DNA of 64,000 bases, from contig NZ_JAAKXW010000003.1 of NCBI RefSeq assembly GCF_011752045.1, positions 62,001 through 126,000 of the forward strand. The letters are read 5' to 3'. The DNA is from Microbacterium hydrocarbonoxydans. Lineage in GTDB: Bacteria > Actinomycetota > Actinomycetes > Actinomycetales > Microbacteriaceae. Below the pieces are notes generated by a model. The model was not told the DNA's origin, made no database searches, and saw nothing but the letters and a program-made list of their open reading frames with translations. The first letter of the stretch is position 1, and the number at the start of each line of letters is the position of its first letter. Shown here piece by piece: positions 19,301 through 26,991 of the stretch. A program made the translations under genes and the position numbers.

Positions 19301-20655
19301 GTCTTGATCGTCGTGAAGATGTTGTACAGGTACAGCGGGCTGTTCGGGTCGGTGAACCCGGCGAGCACCGGAGCCATCAGCCCGGGGACCGTCGCGAGGA
19401 ACGTGTTGATCGTCGCGCAGATCGCGATGCCGCCGAGGCCGGCCGGGTTGCAGAACTGGTTCGTCACCGTTCCGGCGAGGTTCATGTCCCAGCCGGCGGT
19501 CGTCCCGCCGACGGCGGTGACGGCGAAGTTGATGTTCACGCTCTGCAGCGACTCGATGGCCGCGCCGACGGCGACATCGATGACCTTCTCGATGACGTCG
19601 TGGATGCTGGAGGCGATGAACGGGTAGGTGTCGCTGTCGATGAGCTCCGTGTTCGGGTTCTGGTTGTTGATCCCGGTCGGAAGGCTCGGGTCGCGGATGC
19701 CGTCGTCATTGCCGCCGAAACGGCCGATGTCGAACGTGACCGTGCCCGCGCCGATGTCGATCGAGGCGAGTCCGTCGTCCGTCGTGATCGGGCCGAGGAG
19801 CACCGCGTTCAGCACGTCCTCTTCGAGGTTGCTGGTGATCGTGGTGTCGATCGACGCACCCGGAAGGAGCGTGCCCAGCGCGAGCACCGGGTTCACCGCG
19901 TCCAGGATCGCCTGCTCCATCTGCCCGGCTGCGGTGCTGAAGCCCGCGGCCGCCTGCTCGATGACCGGCGAGTGCATCACGATCTTGGCGTCGCCGACAC
20001 GGTACTGACCCATGCCGCCGATCGCGTCGGGGTCCTGGAAGACGCCGTCGATCGCCTCCACCCACGCGCCGCCGAGGCCGAACGAGAAGTCCGCCTGATC
20101 GATCGCGATGTCGGTGAGGCCGTCCACGCCCGAGGCCGTGAACAGCGAGAGCAGGTCGACCGTCGCGGTGCCGAACTCCCCGTCGGCGCCGTCGAGGGTC
20201 AGCCCGCCGTCAGCGCCGGCGATGCCGGAGATGGCCTCGCCGTTGCGTCCGTCCGTGGCCGTGGACTCGCTGAGGAGGACTCCGGCCTGACCGAAGTCGA
20301 TGAACTGGTCGAGCGGGATCGTGTAGCCCGCTCCGAAGTCGATGATCTCGCCGCCGAGGATCGACCCGGCGAACGCCTCGCGGTTCGGACCGGGGTCCGC
20401 GACCGAGCCGGCGTGCGATGACGCGAGGCCGATGAGATCGGTGCCGTTGAGGCTGAGGTCGAAGATGCTCGCCTCTGCTTCGGTCGGATCACCCGGATAG
20501 GTGTCGAGCCCCGCAGCGGACGCGGCGCTCGTGGCGATGAGAATTCCCGCCACGCCGAAGGCAACCCCGGAGACGACGTGGCGCGACTTGAAGCGCCATG
20601 TACCTCTCCTGTTCCTTGCCCTCGACCTTTCTTGATTCTGTTCACGAGTGAACAC
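13327..20655 (-). CDS. Giant cell-wall repeat protein, choice-of-anchor G type, LAATG tail
   Basis: 2442 residues. A long signal peptide (about 1-48, cleavage near ASAAG) is followed by an N-terminal domain of about 480 residues like the 'choice-of-anchor G' family, 19 tandem beta-sandwich repeats of about 93 residues (about 533-2303; hallmark SPVPAGGETTVTS, QLT, GDPVG, DYTVVGTD), one more diverged Cys-paired domain, and a C-terminal LAATGGDP motif, hydrophobic helix and short charged tail. LAxTG is the class E sortase signal, so covalent wall anchoring is expected; no sortase gene is in the window. The GTG start is well supported by GGAGG four bases upstream. Likely an adhesin or stalk-forming protein; ligand unknown. 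Confidence 0.9.
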   Translation of the reverse strand: MFTREQNQERSRARNRRGTWRFKSRHVVSGVAFGVAGILIATSAASAAGLDTYPGDPTEAEASIFDLSLNGTDLIGLASSHAGSVADPGPNREAFAGSILGGEIIDFGAGYTIPLDQFIDFGQAGVLLSESTATDGRNGEAISGIAGADGGLTLDGADGEFGTATVDLLSLFTASGVDGLTDIAIDQADFSFGLGGAWVEAIDGVFQDPDAIGGMGQYRVGDAKIVMHSPVIEQAAAGFSTAAGQMEQAILDAVNPVLALGTLLPGASIDTTITSNLEEDVLNAVLLGPITTDDGLASIDIGAGTVTFDIGRFGGNDDGIRDPSLPTGINNQNPNTELIDSDTYPFIASSIHDVIEKVIDVAVGAAIESLQSVNINFAVTAVGGTTAGWDMNLAGTVTNQFCNPAGLGGIAICATINTFLATVPGLMAPVLAGFTDPNSPLYLYNIFTTIKTDLITVPIRAVVDPFLEIAAQVAFSVQLNHQETQVCTPPGGGADQISALEVSALSFGVGGGLGRLGIGNAGVRVDACNLAGPALSVSSPVPAGGSTDVTSSGWAPNAQVSLQLTSPQGDPVGSPVVVTADGTGTVPAGTVVPVPADAPAGEYTVVGSAPGEDPLTANLTVYAPTLEAQSPVAPADCSAITSTGWLPNSPLTLQLENATGDPVGAPVAVTTDANGAVPAGTCVPIPADAPEGDYTVVGTDGQGTERTDTVTVQIGAITPTLSVTSPVPAGGETTVTSGDWNPNSPVSFQLTAPNGDPVGNPVDVTTDGTGTVPSGTTVPVPADAPAGDYTVVGTDPDDNTISAPLTVYAPTLDAQSPVAPGVCSAITSDGWLPNSPVTFQLRNATGDPVGAPVAVTTDANGVVPAGTCVQVPADAPEGDYDVLGTDGTAEVTDPVVVDAGALAPTLAASSPVPAGGETTVTSEGWNPASEVSLQLTAPNGDPVGAPVVVTTDGNGALPAGTTVPVPADAPAGDYTVVGTDPDGNNATGTLAVYAPALSASTPVPAGGSTTVTSTGWLPNTPVTLQLTDPDGNPLGDPVPVTTDANGDVPDGTTVPVPLTADPGTGYSVVGTDANGAEATGEFEVTAAAITPTLDASSPVPAGGETTVVSGGWVPGSQVSLQLENGAGDPVGAPVLVMTDGDGDVPTGTTVPVPADAPAGDDYSVVGTDLDGNEASDVLTVYAPVIDAASPVPAGGTSAVTSTGWLPDSAVTLQLTNGAGAPVGDPVPVTADGTGALPSGTTVPVPAGTTPGADYEVVGTDANGVEVSDTIEVTAAGINPTIDASSPVPAGGETTVTSSGWNPASEVSLQLTAPNGDPAGAPVVVTTDGDGALPEGTTVPVPADASAGGYTVVATDPDDVQVSDAVQVYAPTIDAASPVPAGGTTAVTSPGWLPNSAVELQLLDPDGNPLGDPVPVTTDAEGDVPDGTTVPVPLTAAPGPGYSVVGTDANGAEASDVIEVTAAVITPTLDASSPVPAGGETTVTSGGWIPGSQVSLQLTDPDGDPVGAPVQVMADGDGDVPTGTTVQIPADAVAGEYTVVGTDADENTASDTLAVYAPALEVQSPVAPGTCALVESGGWLPNTPVTLQLTEADGTPVGAPVTVTADANGDLPAGTCVTIPEGTPEGDYEVVGTDDNGAEVTAPVAVDPDAINPTITATSPVPAGGETTVDSDGWNPDSQVTLQLVDPAGNPLGDPVEVTTGGDGSVPDGTTVPVPLTAAPGEDYWVTATDEDGVEVSAPLEVTAAVLAPTLSASSPAPAGGETTIQSTGWVPGSDISLQLTDGLGAAVGEPVEVTADPTGAVPAGTTVEIPRGIEAGGYTVAATDEFGNEASGPLDIYAPSISASSPVVAGDATEVTSTGWLPNTEVALELQDAQGAAIGEPVTVMTDGDGAIPDATTVPVPESTPAGTEYFVVGTDENGAEVADQIEVLAAGSAPTLQASSPVPAGGESAVTSGGWEPGATVTLQLTDAEGAEVGEPVIVTADGDGNVPDGTTVPVPADATAGAYEITGTDGDSEASAPLAVYAPAISATSPVPAGGSTTVTSTGWMPNTEVTLQLTDAEDNLVGEELTVMSDGAGAIPAGTTLPVPADAPVGAYSVVGTDANGAEVSAAIEVTAAGTGPTLSATSPVPAGGETTVTSTGWEPAAIVSLQLTNPAGDPVGEPVVVTAGGDGSIPAGTTVPVPEAATAGTYSVVGTDEDDNTASAALAVYAPRLLAASPVPAGGSSQITSDGWMPNSTVTLQLVDSEGEPVGEPVTVNANGAGALPAGTSVPVPAAAAPGDYTITAVDQTGAALEAALAVTAATAGCANPAITVNPTAVAPGKTVAVTGTGFAAGSTATVQLYDAKGKALLDPALTLEVGASCGFTITVKVPAGAAAGTYKIVGTDDTGNAASADLTVTGGAGGGLAATGGDPGVHIPLAIALIAIGTAVLLIRRPGVVADKQ
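13745..19050 (-). repeat. 19 tandem coding repeats of about 280 bp
   Basis: Coding repeats inside the wall protein; limits are approximate. Two kinds alternate. Type A ends with xVYAPxLxA; type B ends with a longer VTAAxIxPTLxA linker. From the N-terminus the order is A-B six times, then an extra B (units 12 and 13 are both B), then A-B again to the end. Units 2, 4 and 12 replace the PAGG/GTTVP positions by Cys (for example PADCSA and AGTCV), giving one possible disulfide per unit. Confidence 0.85.
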
Positions 20656-20742
20656 TTTTCCTCCTCATGAGTTTTCACATGAGGTGGTCTCCCCCCCAGG
20701 AGCCAGCGATATTTCGTTGACGGGATCCCTCCCTTACGGGGG

Positions 20743-20771
20743 AGTCTGGACGTTGCCTGAGAGGGCGTCAA
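20743..20771 (-). promoter_or_regulatory. Possible promoter of the giant wall protein
   Basis: TTGACG (20766-20771), 17 bases, then CAGACT (20743-20748), about 85 bases before the GTG. The -35 is good and the -10 weak. The leader between it and the start contains an imperfect CATG-bearing hairpin next to the strong ribosome site. Confidence 0.35.
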
Positions 20772-20788
20772 GCACTAATTTCGTGAAC

Positions 20789-20824
20789 TTTCGGGGTGTC
20801 CCCCGAATGGGGGACACCCCGAAA
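20789..20824. terminator. 16-bp perfect hairpin after the metalloprotease gene
   Basis: Arms of 16 bases, perfectly paired (core CGGGGTGTCCCCC), with a four-base loop GAAT. It lies 110 bases downstream of the metalloprotease stop codon and just upstream of the likely promoter of the wall protein, so it separates the two units. Confidence 0.75.
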
Positions 20825-20934
20825 ACGCCGGATTCCGCGGATTCACGCGGGGAATACATTCATCCCCATAGGTTCACGACTTCGAGAATTCTTCGCCGTG
20901 CACGTCCGGGGCGCGGGCCCCTTCGCCCCGGCCT

Positions 20935-21879
20935 TCAGCCGCCGTGCTGAGTCTGGATCGCCCGCACGTCTCCGGCACCGAGGACGCGCGCCGACACCTG
21001 GCACGCTCCGATGTTCGGGCTCATCGTCAGATCGCTCCCGCCGTACTCGGCGGCATGGCCGAGCGACAGCGCGTGGCCCAACTCGTGCGTGAGCACGGAT
21101 CGGACGTCGTAGGCGGTCGTGCATCCGGTCTGACCGGTCGTCCACGCCCGCTCGCTGTTGTCGAGGCGGACGTCCTTCTCGACGGCCGCGCCGTTCACCA
21201 GCCAGGTGCAGGTGAGGCCGAGGTTGCCGCCTGCGAGCGGACCCCAGTCGACCACGTTGCGGCTGTCACGCGTGCCGCAGCCGCCCGACAGGGTGAAGTT
21301 CGCGTCGTAGGTCCAGGCTCCGGAGGAGAGCGATCCCGGCACCTTGAGCGCGGGGGTGAGCCCGCAGCTGTTCGTGCCGTTCTTCCACGTGCTGAACGAG
21401 GAGAGCGCGATCGACTCGAAGATCGACTTCGCGATGTTCCCCGGGCGCCGCTCCGTGCTGTTCAGGTAGAACGCCGTGGGAGAGAACTTCGCGGTCGTCG
21501 CGAAGGAGTAGTCCGTGCACCGGTCGTACGCGGACGTCGTGGTCGTCGCCGCCTGCGCCTCCTCGGTGATCACCGCGACCTTCCCGTCTGCGCCGACCTC
21601 GACGCGCAGGAACCCCCCGCCGGTGCTGCCGGCGGCCTCCGCCTGGACTCCCTCTCCGCGTGCGGGGATGACGACCTCCACGCCGTTCGCCGACACGCTC
21701 CGCCCCGCGAGATCGCACACGGTGAGGTCGACGCCCTGCACGAGACGCGCAGGGATCGCCGCCTGGCTCGGCAACGACGGACAGGGCACGGCCGGCGACG
21801 CCCCGGCCCCGGCGGGCAGCGCCACGACGGCGGCGAGGACGACGACGGCGATCGAGATCGCACGCGTGGCAAGTTTCAT
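20935..21879 (-). CDS. Secreted matrixin-type zinc metalloprotease
   Basis: 314 residues. The signal peptide ends near residue 27 (PAGAGASP). The C-terminal part carries the metzincin zinc motif HELGHALSLGH at 265-275 and a Met-turn-like TMSP at 285-288. Six or more cysteines in the mature part suggest disulfides in an exported protein. It is expected to cleave extracellular proteins. It is the first gene of the surface block, in the same direction as the wall repeat protein and the amine oxidase-like lipoprotein but separated by a strong terminator. Confidence 0.85.
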   Translation of the reverse strand: MKLATRAISIAVVVLAAVVALPAGAGASPAVPCPSLPSQAAIPARLVQGVDLTVCDLAGRSVSANGVEVVIPARGEGVQAEAAGSTGGGFLRVEVGADGKVAVITEEAQAATTTTSAYDRCTDYSFATTAKFSPTAFYLNSTERRPGNIAKSIFESIALSSFSTWKNGTNSCGLTPALKVPGSLSSGAWTYDANFTLSGGCGTRDSRNVVDWGPLAGGNLGLTCTWLVNGAAVEKDVRLDNSERAWTTGQTGCTTAYDVRSVLTHELGHALSLGHAAEYGGSDLTMSPNIGACQVSARVLGAGDVRAIQTQHGG

Positions 21880-22047
21880 CTGACAGCTCCATCCGGTCGA
21901 ACGACATCGGTCGCGCGAAAGCTAGCACGCCCGCAGATCGCTGCGGAAGAGACAGAATTCCGGGATGCCGGCGAGCTCGAAGGCGAGGCCGGGCGCACGG
22001 ACGCCCCCGCAAGCCAGGGCGCCTGCAGGGTGTCCGGGAGCGGGATG

Positions 22048-23808
22048 TCAGAGCGAGAGGCCGTGTCCGAACCGGAAGAGCGGATCCTCCGTGTCGAAGG
22101 GGACGTCGGGGCGGGATGCCTCGACCGCGGCCATCGAGCGCGGCACGTCGAACGGCAGTCGTCCGGTCGCCGGCGCCGCCCCGCTGAGCACGTCGAGCAG
22201 CGCCTCCGCGCTGGAGCCCCAGTTCGCGACGACGGCATCGGCCGTGTCGACGATCGGCGCGAGGATCGCCGGGCGGTCGAGGAACACGTCCACCACCGTC
22301 GGCACCGCGGCCGACACCTCGGCGACGTGCGCGAGCACGTCCTCCGGGAAGTCGAGCGAGCCGGCGTGGAAGAAGTTCTCGAACATCGAGGAGCGCTGCT
22401 CATACGGGGCCTGCAGCCGGAGGATCGCGATGTCGGCCTCGCCCGGCGCCTGCACGACCGTGCCGTAGCGGGCGGCGGTCTCCGCCGCGATGCCCTCGAC
22501 GTAGAGCTTCGCGCCTTGCGCGAACGGCAGCGAGCCGCCGTTCGACAGCACCGTCACCGAGGCCCGCTGCGCGGCGTCGCCGGCCGCGCGGAACTCCGCC
22601 GATCCGACGATCCCGTCCGCTGCGGAGGCGTCGACGTAGGGGTTCTCGAACAGGCCGAGCTCGAACTTCTCGCGCAGCAGGCGGCGAGCAGAGACGTCGA
22701 GGCGCTCTTCGCTGACGATCCCATCGCGGACGAGACCGATCAGCATCTCCGGCTCCTGCTCGCCGCCGAACTGGTCGGCGCCGGCATCCAGGATCTTCGC
22801 CATCCGCTCCTCGGGAGTGAGGTGCTCGACACCCCAGGCGCGCGCCGCGAAGTCGGTGCCCATGATGGCCTGGTCGGTGACCAGGCCCCAGTCCGTGCAG
22901 ACGATGCCGTCGAAGCCGAAGCGCTCGCGGAGCAGCCCCGTGAGCACGCCCTTGTTGAAGCCGAAGCCGACCTCCTCGTACTCCGTGCCGATCGGCATCC
23001 CGTAGTAGGGCATGATCTGGCGTCCGCCGGCGGCGAAGACGGCCTCGAACGGCTTCAGGTGGTGCTCGAAGTTGTCGCCGGGATAGACCTGCTCGCGGCC
23101 GTAGTCGAAGTGCGGGTCCTCGCCGTCCTTCTGCGGGCCGCCGCCGGGGAAGTGCTTGGTCATGGTCGAGACCGAGCCGTCACCGAAGGTCTCGCCCTGG
23201 AATCCGCGCACGTACGCGGCGCCGAGCGCCCCGGACAGCTCGGCATCCTCGCCGAAGGTGTGCAGCTGACGGGCCCAGCGCGGCTCGGTGGCGAGGTCGA
23301 CCTGCGGATGCAGCGCGACGCGGATGCCGACGGCGGTGTACTCCCGGCGGGCGATGTCACCGAAGCGCTCGACGAGCGCGGCATCCTGCGTCGCGGCGAG
23401 CCCCAGCGGCTCCGGCCACTGCGAGAACGGTCCGGAGAGGATCGATGCCCCCGGGTTCTCGCTGAACGAGTGCCTCGGGTCGGTGGAGATCGTCACCGGG
23501 ATGCCGAGGCGGGTGGATGCCGCGAGCTCCTGCAGCCTGTTGTACCAGGCCGCCATCTCACCGGCGGTGGGCGCGGCGCCGAGCAGGTTGAAGTGCGACA
23601 TCTTCAGCTCGACGACGTGGTGGTGGTTCGACGGGATGCCGAACGCGTCGCTCCCCTCGGAGAGCTCCCCGTTCTCGCCCATGGCGATCATGGTGTGGAA
23701 GAAGAGCCCCGCCTTCTCCTCGAGTGTCATCGCCCCGAGGAGCAGCTCGACGCGCTCGGCGACGGGAAGGCTCGTGTCGAGCCAGGGGCGTTCGGATACG
23801 GCGCTCAT
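22048..23808 (-). CDS. Glycoside hydrolase family 3 protein
   Basis: 586 residues without a signal peptide, so intracellular. GH3 features: MTLEEKAGLFF, GIPVTISTDPRHSF, MTKHFPGGG (KH at 218-219), and GFDGIVCTDWG with the nucleophile Asp306. A C-terminal alpha/beta domain follows (VAVPTVVDVFLDRPAILAP, then GRLPFDVPRS), as in beta-glucosidase/beta-xylosidase branches. It should release terminal sugars from small glycosides. It appears monocistronic; the ATG has GAGAGGA upstream. Substrate cannot be read from the sequence. Confidence 0.92.
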   Translation of the reverse strand: MSAVSERPWLDTSLPVAERVELLLGAMTLEEKAGLFFHTMIAMGENGELSEGSDAFGIPSNHHHVVELKMSHFNLLGAAPTAGEMAAWYNRLQELAASTRLGIPVTISTDPRHSFSENPGASILSGPFSQWPEPLGLAATQDAALVERFGDIARREYTAVGIRVALHPQVDLATEPRWARQLHTFGEDAELSGALGAAYVRGFQGETFGDGSVSTMTKHFPGGGPQKDGEDPHFDYGREQVYPGDNFEHHLKPFEAVFAAGGRQIMPYYGMPIGTEYEEVGFGFNKGVLTGLLRERFGFDGIVCTDWGLVTDQAIMGTDFAARAWGVEHLTPEERMAKILDAGADQFGGEQEPEMLIGLVRDGIVSEERLDVSARRLLREKFELGLFENPYVDASAADGIVGSAEFRAAGDAAQRASVTVLSNGGSLPFAQGAKLYVEGIAAETAARYGTVVQAPGEADIAILRLQAPYEQRSSMFENFFHAGSLDFPEDVLAHVAEVSAAVPTVVDVFLDRPAILAPIVDTADAVVANWGSSAEALLDVLSGAAPATGRLPFDVPRSMAAVEASRPDVPFDTEDPLFRFGHGLSL

Positions 23809-23963
23809 GGGTGTCCTCTCGGAGATGCGGTGTCGTCGTCGACCGGCATCCCGAGAATACCGCTACACATACGGTTTTCGGAGGGCCCTGTGCGCTGAAC
23901 CACCGCGGCGCCACAGGAGGGACCCCGGATCGCCGCACCCCGAACACGACGCGGCCGCTTCAG

Positions 23964-23977
23964 GCCCCGGCCGGGGC
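23964..23977. terminator. Short GC palindrome after recQ
   Basis: GCCCCGGCCGGGGC, a 14-base perfect palindrome 21 bases downstream of the recQ stop codon. Weak evidence for a terminator. Confidence 0.3.
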
Positions 23978-23998
23978 ACCCGCGCGGATGCAGGATGC

Positions 23999-26017
23999 TC
24001 AGGCGGCGGCGATGACCGCGAGCACGCCCTCGCCGTAGGCCTCGCGCTTCTTCTCGCCGATGCCCGTGATGCCGTCGAGGTCGCTCATGCTCGCGGGGCG
24101 GTGCTCGGCCAGCGCCCGCAGGGTGGCGTCCCCGAACACGATGTACGCGGGCACGCCCTGCTCGCGGGCGGTCTCCGCGCGCCAGGCACGGAGGGCCTCG
24201 AAGAGCGGCCGGTCACCGGCATCCAGGGCATCGGCCGCGCTCGCCTTGCGGGCGCGACCCGACGAGGTGGGACGGCCGATGGTGTCCTTGCGCAGCGGCA
24301 CCGGGGTCTCCCCCTTGAGCACGCCGCCGGCCGGCTCGCCCGGCGCGAGGGTGCCGTACTCGCCCTGGGCGACGAGGATGCCGCGGGCGAGCAGCTGGCG
24401 GATGACGCTGCGCCAGTCCTGTTCGGAGAGGTCCGCGCCGATTCCGTAGGTCGCGATCCGCTCGTGCCCCTGCTGGCGGATGCGCTCGGTGGACGCTCCG
24501 CGGAGGATGTCGATGAGGTGCCCTGCGCCGAACGCCTGGTTCCGCTCGCGCTTGAGACGCACGATCGTGGAGAGGAGCTTCTGCGCGGGCACGAGGCCGT
24601 CGAAGGTGTCGGAGGGCTCGAGGCAGGTGTCGCAGTTGCCGCACGGCTGCGACTCCTGACCGAAGTAACCGAGCAGGTTCTGTCGCCGGCACTCGACCGT
24701 CTCGCACAGCGCGAGCATGGCGTCGAGGTGCTGCCCCATGCGCATCTTGAACGTGCGGTCGCCGGGGCTCTGGTCGATGAGCCGGCGCTGCTGCACGACA
24801 TCGCCGAGCCCGTAGGCCATCCAGGCGACGGACGCCTCGCCGTCGCGGCCCGCGCGGCCGGTCTCCTGGTAGTACCCCTCGACCGACTTCGGCAGGTCGA
24901 TGTGCGCGACGAAGCGGACGTCGGGCTTGTCGATGCCCATCCCGAACGCGATGGTGGCGACCATGACCACGCCGTCCTCGCGGAGGAAGCGGGACTGGTT
25001 CGCGGCGCGCACCTCGGCGGGCAGGCCCGCGTGGTACGGCAGGGCCTCGAGGCCCTGGGCGGCGAGGTACGTCGCCGTCTGCTCGACCGACTTGCGGCTC
25101 AGCGCGTAGACGATGCCGGCAGCACCCTCGGGCTGCGAGCGGATGAACGCGACGAGCTGCTTGCGCGGATCGACCTTGGGGACGATCCGGTACTGGATGT
25201 TCGGCCGGTCGAAGCTCGCAACGAAGTGCCTGGCGTCGTCGAGACGAAGGCGCTCGGTGAGCTCCTTGTGCGTGGCGCGGGTCGCCGTCGCGGTGAGCGC
25301 CATGCGCGGCACCCCGGGGAACCGCTCGCCGAGGTCGCCGAGCGCGAGGTAGTCGGGACGGAAGTCGTGACCCCACTGCGACACGCAGTGCGCCTCGTCG
25401 ATCGCGATCACGCTGAGGGCGCCTCGCTGCAGCAGCGCCGTGGTCGCGGGGCTGGACAGCCGCTCGGGGGCGACGTAGACGAGGTCGAGCTCGCCGGCGA
25501 CGTACGCCCGCTCGACCTCCCGGCGCTCGTCGATCGACTGCGTCGAGTTCAGGTACGCGGCGTTGACGCCGTTCGCGCGCAGCGCGTCGACCTGGTCGTG
25601 CATGAGGGCGATGAGCGGGCTGATCACGAGTCCTGTGCCCTCGCGCACGAGCGCGGGCACCTGGTAGGTGATGCTCTTGCCGCCGCCGGTCGGCATCAGC
25701 ACGACGGCATCCCCGCCGCCGATCACCTGCTCGACGATCGCCGCCTGGTCGCCACGGAACTCGTCGTACCCGAAGACCGTGTGCAGCGCCTCGCGGGCGG
25801 TGGGGAAGCGGGCGGGGGCCGCCCTCCTCGCGGCCCGGACGGATGCCGTCGCCACCGGCGTCACGGGCCCGGACCCCCAGTCCAGAGGGGGCTCGAATCC
25901 GGCGCCCTGAGGCTCCCAGTCCATCGGCTCCGGCGGCTCGCTCGGCTCCCAGCCGTCGCCCCACGGCTCGTCGGCGTACGGCAGGTCCTCGTACGGGTCA
26001 CGGGGAGTCTGCGGCAT
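23999..26017 (-). CDS. recQ: ATP-dependent DNA helicase RecQ
   Basis: 672 residues from the ATG at 26017. An acidic, Pro/Trp-rich N-terminal extension of about 60 residues precedes the helicase core: PTGGGKSITYQ (motif I), IDEAHCVSQWGHDFRPDY (motif II and aromatic loop), and GRAGRDG (motif VI). A RecQ zinc site has Cys in ECRRQ followed by PCGNCDTC, then a winged-helix region, and a HRDC domain fills the C-terminus (GITGIGEKKREAYG). It unwinds recombination and repair intermediates. The chosen start has a TACGCT -10 box at leaderless distance; the frame stays open upstream but that part carries palindromic repeats and no family similarity. Confidence 0.96.
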   Translation of the reverse strand: MPQTPRDPYEDLPYADEPWGDGWEPSEPPEPMDWEPQGAGFEPPLDWGSGPVTPVATASVRAARRAAPARFPTAREALHTVFGYDEFRGDQAAIVEQVIGGGDAVVLMPTGGGKSITYQVPALVREGTGLVISPLIALMHDQVDALRANGVNAAYLNSTQSIDERREVERAYVAGELDLVYVAPERLSSPATTALLQRGALSVIAIDEAHCVSQWGHDFRPDYLALGDLGERFPGVPRMALTATATRATHKELTERLRLDDARHFVASFDRPNIQYRIVPKVDPRKQLVAFIRSQPEGAAGIVYALSRKSVEQTATYLAAQGLEALPYHAGLPAEVRAANQSRFLREDGVVMVATIAFGMGIDKPDVRFVAHIDLPKSVEGYYQETGRAGRDGEASVAWMAYGLGDVVQQRRLIDQSPGDRTFKMRMGQHLDAMLALCETVECRRQNLLGYFGQESQPCGNCDTCLEPSDTFDGLVPAQKLLSTIVRLKRERNQAFGAGHLIDILRGASTERIRQQGHERIATYGIGADLSEQDWRSVIRQLLARGILVAQGEYGTLAPGEPAGGVLKGETPVPLRKDTIGRPTSSGRARKASAADALDAGDRPLFEALRAWRAETAREQGVPAYIVFGDATLRALAEHRPASMSDLDGITGIGEKKREAYGEGVLAVIAAA

Positions 26018-26023
26018 TGCTCC

Positions 26024-26029
26024 AGCGTA
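26024..26029 (-). promoter_or_regulatory. -10 box, leaderless start of recQ
   Basis: TACGCT, six bases (GGAGCA), then ATG. This decides the start at 26017 against the longer open frame. GGAG could alternatively serve as a very close ribosome site. Confidence 0.5.
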
Positions 26030-26117
26030 ACCGCCGCCTCCGACGTCGGGCGGTCCTGTCCACAGGGCGGCTCGCCGGAAGGACGCTGCCTGTGCCGAGC
26101 ATCCGCCGCCGCTTTCT

Positions 26118-26174
26118 CGAGTTGGCACCTGTCGCCGGTACGCAGCCCGGATTCCGACCACAGGCGCCAACTCG
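26118..26174. repeat. Palindromic element, copy 1
   Basis: Arms CGAGTTGGCACCTGT (26118-26132) and ACAGGCGCCAACTCG (26160-26174) pair at 14 of 15 positions around a 27-base centre. It lies downstream of the livF-like gene and shares its right half with copy 2. Confidence 0.75.
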
Positions 26175-26195
26175 ACGAGATGCCTGCGCCCTGAC

Positions 26196-26244
26196 TTGGC
26201 ACCTGCTGCCGCTACCCGCCGCTCTTTCCGACCACAGGTGCCAA
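26196..26244. repeat. Palindromic element, copy 2
   Basis: Arms TTGGCACCTG and CAGGTGCCAA are perfectly paired around 29 bases. The right half repeats that of copy 1 nearly exactly (TTCCGACCACAGG, Y at the next position, GCCAACTCG), so the two are tandem copies of one element at the 3' end of the transporter operon. Confidence 0.75.
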
Positions 26245-26282
26245 CTCGGCACGCGACGTGCACGCCTCACCCACCGGCGCGC

Positions 26283-26990
26283 TCACCCGCCGAGGTACGC
26301 ATCCGACAGCAGATCGTTCTCGACGAGCCCCTGGACGGTGTCGTGGCCGACCACGCGGCCGTCGGCCAGCACGTACACCGACGAGCACAGGTGCTGCACG
26401 AGGTGCGTGTTCTGCTCGACGAGCAGCACGGTGAGTCCGGCCGCGGCGACTCGCTCGAGCAGCGCGCGCACCTCCTGCACGGCCACCGGCGACAACCCGC
26501 TCGACGGCTCGTCGAGCATGAGCAGCCGCGGCTCCGACATCAGCGCGCGGGCGATCGCGACGAGCTGCTGCTGCCCGCCGCTGAGCCGCCCCGCGGACTC
26601 GCGCCGGCGCTCGGCGAACCACGGGGTGCGCTGGTACGCGGCCTCCAGCCGCTCGCGCGCGACCTTGGCGGGGGCGAGCGTCGCCCCGAGCAGCAGGTTG
26701 TCCTCGATGGACATGCTCGGGAACAGCCGGCGGTTCTGCGGGCACAACGCGATGCCGGCCTCGACGATCCGGCCGGTGGGAGCATGCCCGAGTTCGACCC
26801 CGTCGAAGCGGATGCTGCCGGAGCGCCGCGGCGTCGCCCCCATGATGCCCATGAGCAGCGAGGTCTTGCCGGCGCCGTTCGCGCCGAGCACGCCGGTGAC
26901 CGTGCCGGCTGCGACGTCGAGGTCGACGCCGTGCAGCGCCTCGACCGCGCCGTAGCCGACGGAGAGTCCGGTGAGGGTGAGAAGCGTCAT
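26283..26990 (-). CDS. livF: Liv-type ABC transporter ATPase (LivF)
   Basis: 235 residues. Walker A GANGAGKTSLL, Q-loop CPQNRRL, signature LSGGQQQLVAIARAL, Walker B LLMLDEPSSGL, and the short LivF-type end. It is the last gene of the five-gene importer, one base after livG. It powers uptake together with LivG, LivH and LivM. Gene names refer to family only: Liv-type systems import branched-chain amino acids, but also urea, amides and aromatic acids. Confidence 0.94.
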   Translation of the reverse strand: MTLLTLTGLSVGYGAVEALHGVDLDVAAGTVTGVLGANGAGKTSLLMGIMGATPRRSGSIRFDGVELGHAPTGRIVEAGIALCPQNRRLFPSMSIEDNLLLGATLAPAKVARERLEAAYQRTPWFAERRRESAGRLSGGQQQLVAIARALMSEPRLLMLDEPSSGLSPVAVQEVRALLERVAAAGLTVLLVEQNTHLVQHLCSSVYVLADGRVVGHDTVQGLVENDLLSDAYLGG

Positions 26991-26991
26991 G

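Noticed and set aside
11719..20421. A 2900-codon open frame on the plus strand opposite the wall protein
   Set aside because: It is the antisense shadow of a high-GC repetitive gene: Arg/Gly/Val-rich, no family motifs, no ribosome site. The same holds for long plus-strand frames at 1386-4298 and 5334-7853.
20656..20788. A cyclic-di-AMP type riboswitch in the wall-protein leader
   Set aside because: Surface genes in actinobacteria often carry one, but I could not find the conserved elements in this short leader.
26018..26263. Coding extension of RecQ by 82 residues
   Set aside because: The stretch consists of palindromic repeats and lacks RecQ similarity; a leaderless start fits 26017.
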